DNA from: Silurus meridionalis
Lineage: Eukaryota; Chordata; Actinopteri; Siluriformes; Siluridae
DNA length: 64,000 bases
Assembly (NCBI RefSeq): GCF_014805685.1
Contig: NC_060906.1
Location: 9,034,846 to 9,098,845, forward strand
Direction of reading: 5' to 3'
A program made the position numbers and the translations under genes. Within the stretch, counting starts at the first letter, position 1; every line of letters begins with the position of its first letter. This document shows positions 56,902 to 64,000 of this stretch, piece after piece. The notes under the pieces are model-generated. The model made no database searches. It saw nothing but the letters and a program-made list of their open reading frames with translations, and had not been told where the DNA came from.

Positions 56902-58017
56902 TAAAAATGTACAATGTGGTCAGATGCAATCTCTGTTTTTTATTGGACAGTGCAGGATCGCTAGCGGGTCTGGTTTCAATTTAAACTACTACTCGTATAT
57001 AACTCCAAATTCCAGCAGGGCTTTCTTCTCCTTTTCACTAATGCAGTTTTGAATGAAATTGCAGAATACACTGGACATATATTAAATTATTGGGGGCAGA
57101 CATAAACATATGTACTGGACATCAACTCAGCTTCATAATAAAACATACTTTCAAATATAAAGTATTTAAAAAATAGCAATCAAGCCTAATATCATGCAAC
57201 AGTGCAATGCTAAAAAACTAAATCATTCTGAATGATCCCTCTCCCCTCTCTTATACTTTCCCATATTTGCAGTGTTTTTCACTACATGGTGTATGCCTCT
57301 GTGAAATTAACTGTCATATAAATATCTCTATGTAAATACTCAAAGCTGGAATTTATGGAAAAATAACAAGTAGAAAAATCTTATAAAACCATACAAAAAC
57401 TTAAAAGCAATACATTTGGTCAACCCTGAGAAAACCATTCCTACAGAGACAGCAGCATGTCGTGGGGGTGCTTTTTTTCCAGCAAGGGGTGAGAGACTAA
57501 TCAGGGTTAATGGGTAAGTAGCCAATTACAGGTAAATTCTAGAAGAAATCCTGTTCCAGTATTGAGTTTTATTTTCAGAACAGTGAAACTAAGCATACAG
57601 TCAACACTACTCTAGAGTGGTTGAAATTCAACAGAGCCCAGATTTCAAACTGACTGAGAATCTGTGTAATGCTGACGAGGATTAAAAAAGGAATCTTTGT
57701 GCCACACTTTGTGTAAAGTATTGGGACACCTGATCTTTCCAGCCATATGTGGTTATTTCCCAAACTGTAACCACAAAGTGTGTAAAGGAATTATATAGGA
57801 TGTCTTTGGATGTGCTAGCATTAAAATTTCCTTCCACTCGAACTAGAACACTCAAACTTGTTACCTGTCCCTGTGCACAAAGCCAGCTCCATTAATATAT
57901 GTATACATGGTTTGCAGTGGAAGATCACCTGCTATAGAGCCCTGACCTCAACCCTATTGAACACCTTCGGGATGTTTTGGAACGCTCTCTGCAACCCAGG
58001 CCTCCTCACCATAAACA

Positions 58018-59573
58018 AAGAGATGGCAAAAGTACACACATCCTTTACTTAAGTAGAAGTACAGATACTCATGTTTTAAAATATTAATTACTGACTATAG
58101 TTTTTTACTCAAGTTAAAGTAAAGACGTTTGGGCTCTGACATTTACTTTAGTAAAAAGTAGTCATTACTACCTGTTTTAGTGTCATTCTGGTAACTGGAC
58201 CTCACTTCATATTAATATTAGGGCTGTCAATCGATTAAACTATTCAATCGTGATTAATGGCATTATTGTCATGAGTTAACTCAACATGAAACGAAAATTT
58301 ATCGTACATTTGTTCTACTAAATATACTTTTAAATGAATACTTGAAAAAATCTGAATACTCTAATCAACATAGTCATGGACAAATATCGATCATTAATGC
58401 AAATGTATGTTTATTATTAGTGAAACCAGACAGAATATTGAGCATGAAGACAAAATATTTGTAAATGTTTTAAAGTGAGTATGGTGTTTTAAATGAGGTA
58501 AATCATCAGGACATTAAACGGACCTTTTGCTATGTTTCCAAACTTATGGTTTATGAAAAGAAACTGTACCTCTTCTAACTTTCATACTGATGACATAATC
58601 AGATTTTTTTTTTTTAATGTAAATTGGTTTATTTCAAAGTTTTGAGCATTTCAAGCTTTTAATAATATATTTATTATGTCTGTGAAGTGGGTATTCACTA
58701 AGATTCAGGTTGTTATATGTTATTTATGTGTCTGTGAAGAGAGATGACAAAGGCAGAGATGGCAAAAAGCGCCCCCTGTCTGTTTTCTTTATTTTACAAA
58801 AGCACAGCACAGACCCTTTACAGATTCGAATGATGTATTGCTCTTATCTGTATGATCAATAAAAATAGACAGAGTTCATTTAAGTACATTTCAATATCAG
58901 GAAAAAAAAATCCACAAAATGCGCCAGTGCATTGGTCGACTCCAGAAGGTTAATCGCGTGCATCATGGCGTATTTTGGTGCTGATTTGAGATTTGGTGCA
59001 TCAGTAAAACAAATGTTTACTGATTAAACGTTAATTGAATCGTTAATTCTGACAGTTCTAGTTAATATATAAATACAAAATATTAAATAATGCTATTATC
59101 CAGGCTGAACATCCACCATATAGAACACAAGCAGAGAAAAGATGATGATGATCATGTGATCAGGAATGTTTCTATTCTCAGTCGTGATTACGTCGCTGAC
59201 TCCCTCTGTCTCATCCATGTTAACTCCATACTTCTTGTTGCCTTCTGCCACGCTCATTGTTATCTTTACAAACTAGTTTACATCTGTGGTGTGTGAGAGC
59301 CGGGTAATTATCCACCAGTGGTAGATTGAAAAAGCAGTGCAATGACAGGAAACAGGTCGATGAGCTGAAAAAAGCTCAGCGAGAAGAAAAAATATTGACA
59401 GTCACCAAATAGATTAAAACTAAAGTAATGTGTCTGGTTTGAAAATGTATGAAGTAGAACGTAGAGATATTTGTGTAAAAATGTAATGAGTAAAAGTAAA
59501 AAGTTGCCAGAAAAATAAACAGTAAAGTACTGATACCAGAAAAATCTTTGTACTTTGTTACTTCCCACCTCTG
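58018..59573. mobile_element. hAT element (1.56 kb), second copy
   Basis: The left end AAGAGATGGCAAAAGTACAC and right end TTACTTCCCACCTCTG match the ends of the hAT at 20509-24687, with matching subterminal ACTTAAGTA motifs. The target duplication is imperfect (ACCCTACA on the right; a slightly longer ACCATAAACA on the left). It has no transposase and is itself interrupted at 58219-59060. Confidence 0.75.
58219..59060. mobile_element. Inner hAT-like MITE (842 bp)
   Basis: It begins TAGGGCTGTCAATCGATTAA and ends with the inverse TTCTGACAGTTCTA. The flanks are ATTAATAT (58211-58218) and GTTAATAT (59061-59068), an 8-bp target duplication with one change. Its core ('ttttgctatgtttcc', 'gtatgatcaataaa', 'catcatggcgtattttggtg') is also found at 23860-24165 inside the other hAT copy. 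Confidence 0.7.
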
Positions 59574-59754
59574 ACCCTACATCAGTACCTTACTTTACTA
59601 ACATTCTTGTGGCTAAATGAGCACCAGTCCCCACAAACACACTCTAAACTTCAAAATCCAAAATCTTCCCAGAAGAGTGGAGGTTATTATAACAGCAAAT
59701 GGAGAATATATTTGGAATGGGATGTTCAAAAAAGCACATACAAATCTTATGCTC

Positions 59755-59755
<1 letters not shown>

Positions 59756-59806
<51 letters not shown>

Positions 59807-59823
59807 ATACACACAGATACACT

Positions 59824-59874
<51 letters not shown>
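59756..59874. repeat. Inverted GT / AC microsatellite pair
   Basis: About 23 GT units (59756-59804) and about 25 AC units (59825-59874) face each other across a spacer of about 20 bp, so each strand can fold back on itself over nearly 50 bp. Confidence 0.95.
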
Positions 59875-59875
<1 letters not shown>

Positions 59876-61045
59876 GTTGCCTTTTAATTTCTTCCCCTCT
59901 ATCCAAATAATAAATGCAGAAATATATTTGCTATTAGTATTATAGGAATATACTTTTGCCCTCCAACTCACAGATGCACACTCCACCCACTCTGTTGGAC
60001 CTCTCAGTGTGTTGTCTCTCATTGCTGTGTCCTCATCGCTCAGCAGCACAAACACAATTTCCTGTTGTGGAGGCACCACTTATTTACACAAGCCCTCCGA
60101 TTCAGTCTTCTACATCCCTAATCAACCACTTTAACCTTCCCCTTGTTTCTCTAAACCAAATCGACAAGCTGCCAGATACAATTAGCCAGCCTTAGCGAAT
60201 AGTTACATAATTTTGTTTTCCTCACCCTTCTCTGCTCATTAGTTTTTCCACCTTGGAGAGATCAGGTCTCTAGTGAATTTTGAAGGAATTTAAAAAATAG
60301 CACAACAATTAGTGCTTCATCATTAGTTTAAAGTAGGAACTGGTGACTCCAAATTGCACTATTGGATTTACACATCAGCCTTCCAGTATTGGACTTGTGA
60401 ATATATTCGAATGTAAGGTAAAAGTTTGGAATTGGAGATGCAGCTCATGCCAGCAGTGACAATGACAGTAGAACCTTTTAAGGCTGACAGTGTGTTTGGC
60501 AGAGCTCATTGCTATGCATGAATTAAAAAAAAAAGAATTATATGCCTTGGAAAGTAGATCAGCTGGGACGTTCTGAAAGATTTAAGATTAAATACATAAG
60601 CGTATGAGCAATGCCAATAATACTGCTTCTGTATGCACATGCAAAGACAATTCTTTAGAATACTTGAGTAGTGAATACTGTCTGACTCATGCCAGCTCAT
60701 ATCACACCACTGCAAATTCATGTCAAGTTAGGACTGATATCTAGTTTTTTTGTTTTTATCTTGCAGAAATGATTCACTCATTGAAATATTTGACATATTG
60801 TCCTAGACAAAGCTAAGAGGAAAAAAATACATTTGTCTAGCAAACAGTCATGAATTTGACAAATCTCATAAACTCCTCATACACACACTCTTTACCCTCC
60901 TGCCATCTGAGGCTTCAGTGCTGTTATGTCCAGACTGTGCAACAGATTATTTCCACTCTCAGTACAAAGGGACTGAACTGTTACACTCACATATACACAC
61001 TCAAATAAACACACATTTTTTGCACAAATTGCTGATAAACAACAA
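59875..61045. other. Non-coding stretch, nothing recognised
   Basis: 60000-60190 is less repetitive and open in one frame (59956-60195) but shows no known domain. The rest is AT-rich. Confidence 0.4.
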
Positions 61046-61139
61046 AACTTCTTCTTTCGGCTGCTTCCTTTAGGGGTCACCACAGCAGACAGATTTTTAC
61101 ATGTAAAGTATTTAATAAAATATGTATATTTCTACACAC

Positions 61140-61350
61140 TAACATATTTACTGTACTTTTTCTACTCATTGTCTTGTGTTGTTTATGCACTTTATGAAAT
61201 ATCCTAGTTATTTTTGTGTTTTTGCATTATCTTTATGTAATTTATGTTGCTTTTTGTAGCACCTTGGTTTTGGTGGAATGTTGCTTTGGTACACTGTGTA
61301 TTGTACTGTATGGCTGAATTAACAATAAAAGTCTACATGACTTGACCTAA
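61140..61350 (+). mobile_element. LINE 3' tail
   Basis: 'gcaccttggttttggtggaatgttgctttggtacactgtgtattgtactgtatggctg' followed by 'aacaataaaagtctacatgacttgacc' is a typical fish LINE 3' untranslated end. The same tail is on the minus strand at 3532-3705. Confidence 0.65.
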
Positions 61351-61695
61351 AGTTTGTTATGAATGCAGCATGAGTGTATTGTATGCACTAGGCTTTGTTG
61401 TGGATTCCCTGAATTCACCACAGTGTCACATCTTTCCGGACTTCACTTCGCATGACTCACATTCCCGCTCATTTTCGAGATCACCTGATAAATGATCTGA
61501 CACACCTGGAAAAAACAAAACAAAAACATAAATAACCAACAAAAGCTTTAAACTAATTCTGGTTTATTAGGTTCTAGATTCAGGGTTTTTGGTTCTGATA
61601 CACTATCTGCTGATTTAGCCAGATTTTTCGGATTTGTCTACTTCTCTGAATAAAGTCAACCTTGTCCCTATGTACTCTGTAGGCACGTTAATATA

Positions 61696-62039
61696 CACTG
61701 TTCAGGCATAACATTACGACATTATAACATTATGAGTGGTGAAGTGAAGGACACTGATTATCTCTTTATCATGGCACCTGTTAATAGGTGGGGTATATTA
61801 TGCAGCAAGAAACATTTTGACCTTAAATTGTGTCAGAAGCAGAAAAAATGGGCAAGTGTAAGGATTTGAGTGAGTTTGACAAGAGCCAAATTGTGATGTC
61901 TGGACGACTGGGTCAGAGTATCTTCAAAACTGCAGCTCTTGTAGCATGTTCCCAGTCTGCAGTGGTCATCTATCTAAAGTGGGGGAAAGGAACAGTGGTG
62001 AACGAACAGCAAAAGAGTGACCAACACAATATTAGGCAG
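61696..62039 (+). mobile_element. Internally deleted Tc1-like transposon, right end lost
   Basis: The left end is flanked by TA at 61694-61695. From ATG at 61848 it encodes [20 protein letters not shown] and [11 protein letters not shown], the same transposase head as at 15617-16097. At about 62010 the sequence jumps to the 3' region (CAGCAAAAG...CAACACAATATTAGGCAG) and then into A-rich DNA, so the right terminal repeat is missing. The deletion joint has the microhomology CAG. Confidence 0.75.
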
Positions 62040-62040
62040 A

Positions 62041-63005
62041 ATAAGAAAAATAAGAAAAAATCAACAAAAAACAAAGATTTTAATTAAGTTTAGCCCTGCA
62101 TTGTTTGTCAGACAGATTTGGGCTTTCCCAGAATGCACAATTATCTTATAATTGTGGAATGAAGGCTGGTATAATGCTAGCTCAAATGACTTGCTTTTTA
62201 TTCAGATGTTTGTGACCAGAGAAGAATAAGCTCTGATTGGGTCGTATACCGCTGGAATGCTCTTTTGTGATTGCGCCTATGTGAAAAAAAATAGCTGATA
62301 GAACTAGATTCCATTGTACTGGATCCTTTGCGACTTATGCAACTTATGTAATCCAATATGGTTGCATATAAAGATATATAATATATGTATACCTTTAGAG
62401 AAATGTTGGTGAAGGTGTGTGAAAAAATCCAGTAAGATAACGCACATACAGACAAATCCCCAAACAATGACTAACAGTAGGGATGTGAATAACCAATCAG
62501 CAGAAACAAGTCTGAATTGGGGACAGATGTAAATAAATAAATAAATAACGTATCTCCAGGAAATGTTTTAAGTAGTCAGTGAATCCACAGCATCAAGCAA
62601 ACTTGTGTCTTATCTGCTTCTAAATAGGTGTTGGATAATTGAGTCGAGCAGCCACAGAGTGTTATAAAACAGCCACAGAGAGAATTACTAGTATGTGATA
62701 CATTCATCTCATTTGCATAGATACATTCCTGACAGTCACACACACATACATAAACACACATGCATACATAATACCCTTGATGACTGGTTTTTATTTCCAT
62801 GCTATTATTTCTCAATAAAAACATCCAATTAGGACAAACAGTGCTGCCACAAACAAACATAAACAAACCCAGAATGTGAGCAGCTGATTGAGGGAGATGG
62901 GTTGCATCTCATGTCTGCCCCACTGCTCCTTCTACTGGGCATTCTGTCTGATTTCTCTAACACAGTTTCACACTCGATGCACACAATGATGGTGATGTAA
63001 CAGCT
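62041..63005. other. Non-coding stretch, nothing recognised
   Basis: AT-rich, with a short AATA run near 62533-62548. The minus-strand frame at 62576-62866 has no known domain. Confidence 0.4.
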
Positions 63006-63006
63006 C

Positions 63007-63008
<2 letters not shown>

Positions 63009-63080
<72 letters not shown>
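63009..63080. repeat. (CT)n(CA)n compound microsatellite
   Basis: About 22 CT units followed by about 14 CA units. Confidence 0.95.
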
Positions 63081-63086
<6 letters not shown>

Positions 63087-63106
63087 AGGGCGCAGCAAAT
63101 GAATAA

Positions 63107-63297
63107 ACACATTTACATTTTACGGCATTTGGCAGACGTCCTTATCCAGAGGGACTTACATTTATCTCATACAACTGAGCAGCTATGGGGTTAAGGGCCT
63201 TACTCAGAGGCCCAGAAGTGGCAAATTGGTGTGGCTTGGATTTGAATCCACAACTTTCAAATCCAAAGTCCAATGCCTTAACATTAAGCTACCACCC
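63107..63297 (-). mobile_element. tRNA-derived SINE, type 2, best copy
   Basis: On the minus strand it begins GGTGGTAGCTTAATGTTAAG (A-box-like) and has GATTCAAATCC (B-box) near 63238-63249. It then reads 'gccacttctgggcctctgagtaaggcccttaacccc' and ends 'gtaagtccctctggataaggacgtctgccaaatgccgtaaaatgtaaatg'. Other copies are at 36465, 41025 and 23655. It is not coding. Confidence 0.8.
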
Positions 63298-63299
63298 TT

Positions 63300-63604
63300 A
63301 ACATCATATCTGCAACTCTTAGTTTCAAATTCCTTCAGTGCATAAAGATTTACTGAATGACTTTATGCATTTATTGCCAAAGCATTAAAGAAAAGAATAC
63401 ATCTACTCTTACTTCTACTACTAATAATAACAATATGCACTGATTACCCATATAGAGATATTATTAGTAATAATAATAGTAATTAGAATAATAATAAAAA
63501 GAAAAGAAGAAGAAAAGGCACAATAACTATATGATGCCTATGAACTCTTAGTGCTTGGCCCCCTAATAACAAAATTAGTGGCATAAAGACATTAGTGACC
63601 TAGT

Positions 63605-63606
<2 letters not shown>
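63300..63606. other. Non-coding AT-rich stretch
   Basis: A-rich and TAA-rich simple sequence near 63420-63520; nothing recognised. Confidence 0.5.

Positions 63607-63607
<1 letters not shown>

Positions 63608-63656
<49 letters not shown>
63608..63656. repeat. (CT)n microsatellite
   Basis: About 24 CT units. The minus-strand frame that crosses it is a repeat translation. Confidence 0.95.
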
Positions 63657-63658
<2 letters not shown>

Positions 63659-64000
63659 GCTCTCTGCAGTTCTGCCTTTTTATTAGTCCGTCTCTGTTTC
63701 ACACTTTCCGTCCCTTTTTCCACTTTGTCATCTCCAGTATTTCTTCTTGCTTTACTTCCCTTCCTTTCTTGTTTATCTCTGGTGCTTTTAGCAGAATGTG
63801 TGTTTTCTTTACTGTCCATTTTATGTGGTGTGTGGGTATGTGTTTCAGTAGGTCTGTCCCAGAGCTGCTTAGCATAGCTTATATAAATGTATACTAGCAG
63901 TGTTTAAAGTTAAAAGGTACAGAAACTGGATGCTACTATCATGATCTGTAGTTGTAGCCTGGTTCTGTGACCACATGACTGTAAAGATTAATAATCCATT

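Larger units (their letters stand above)
57714..59760 (+). mobile_element. Mariner-like repeat (family M) split by a hAT insertion
   Basis: The left half, 57714-58017, begins 'taaagtattgggacacctgatc' and includes LNPIEHL-type coding at about 57950-57985. The right half, 59574-59760, resumes 'ctacatcagtaccttactttacta' and ends with 'gaatgggatgttcaaaaaagcacat'. Joining the halves restores the order seen at 43995-44465, which proves later insertion of the hAT. Confidence 0.75.

Noticed and set aside
56642..57052. 136-codon gene
   Set aside because: More than half is the GT and GA microsatellite; the rest has no domain.

Overview
The window looks like nuclear DNA of a teleost fish, probably an otophysan (catfish, characin or carp group). 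The evidence is: the first coding exon of a vertebrate RING-PDZ ubiquitin ligase gene (lnx1-like); many Tc1/mariner, IS630-like and hAT DNA transposons of fish type; two tRNA-headed fish SINE types; LINE 3' tails ending in ACTTGA-like repeats; and very dense CA/GT, GA/CT, TA and GATA microsatellites. No bacterial operon, rRNA, CRISPR array or retrovirus-like gene was seen. Most open frames are microsatellite translations, antisense shadows or transposase relics.

Layout. 1-2000: one coding exon of lnx1 on the minus strand. It starts at the ATG at 1925-1927 and ends at a splice donor at 1105-1106, so the rest of the gene lies beyond the left edge. It has an unusual N-terminal extension of about 158 residues before the zinc-binding region. 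2600-19600: a rearranged Tc1 element carrying a LINE insertion (3218-4802), SINEs, mariner-like relics, a MITE with long inverted repeats (13735-14420), an internally deleted Tc1 copy (15617-16097) and a hAT MITE with an exact 8-bp target duplication (17140-17746). 19652-26533: the most complex locus. An IS630/Tc1-like composite has TA-flanked matching ends. It holds a broken DD35E transposase and a 4.2-kb hAT insertion flanked by CATTAGCA on both sides. Inside the hAT is a tandem array of tRNA-like units about 190 bp apart. 26700-57700: mostly non-coding DNA with Tc1 fragments, SINEs, microsatellites, a TA-cored hairpin, one weak candidate signal-peptide exon (31513-31594) and a few unique-looking stretches that could be conserved regulatory DNA. 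57714-59760: a mariner relic broken by a hAT that is itself broken by another hAT. 59750-64000: inverted GT/AC microsatellites, a LINE tail, another deleted Tc1 copy and a SINE.

No genes in this window form a pathway together. Apart from lnx1 it is a transposon-rich gene desert upstream of that gene. In other vertebrates the gene order around LNX1 places CHIC2, GSX2 and PDGFRA on this side, so the desert may contain distal regulatory DNA; that is inference. The strongest candidate for something undescribed is the tRNA-like tandem array carried inside a hAT transposon. A related hAT copy in the same window (58018-59573) shares both ends and the inner core but lacks the array.
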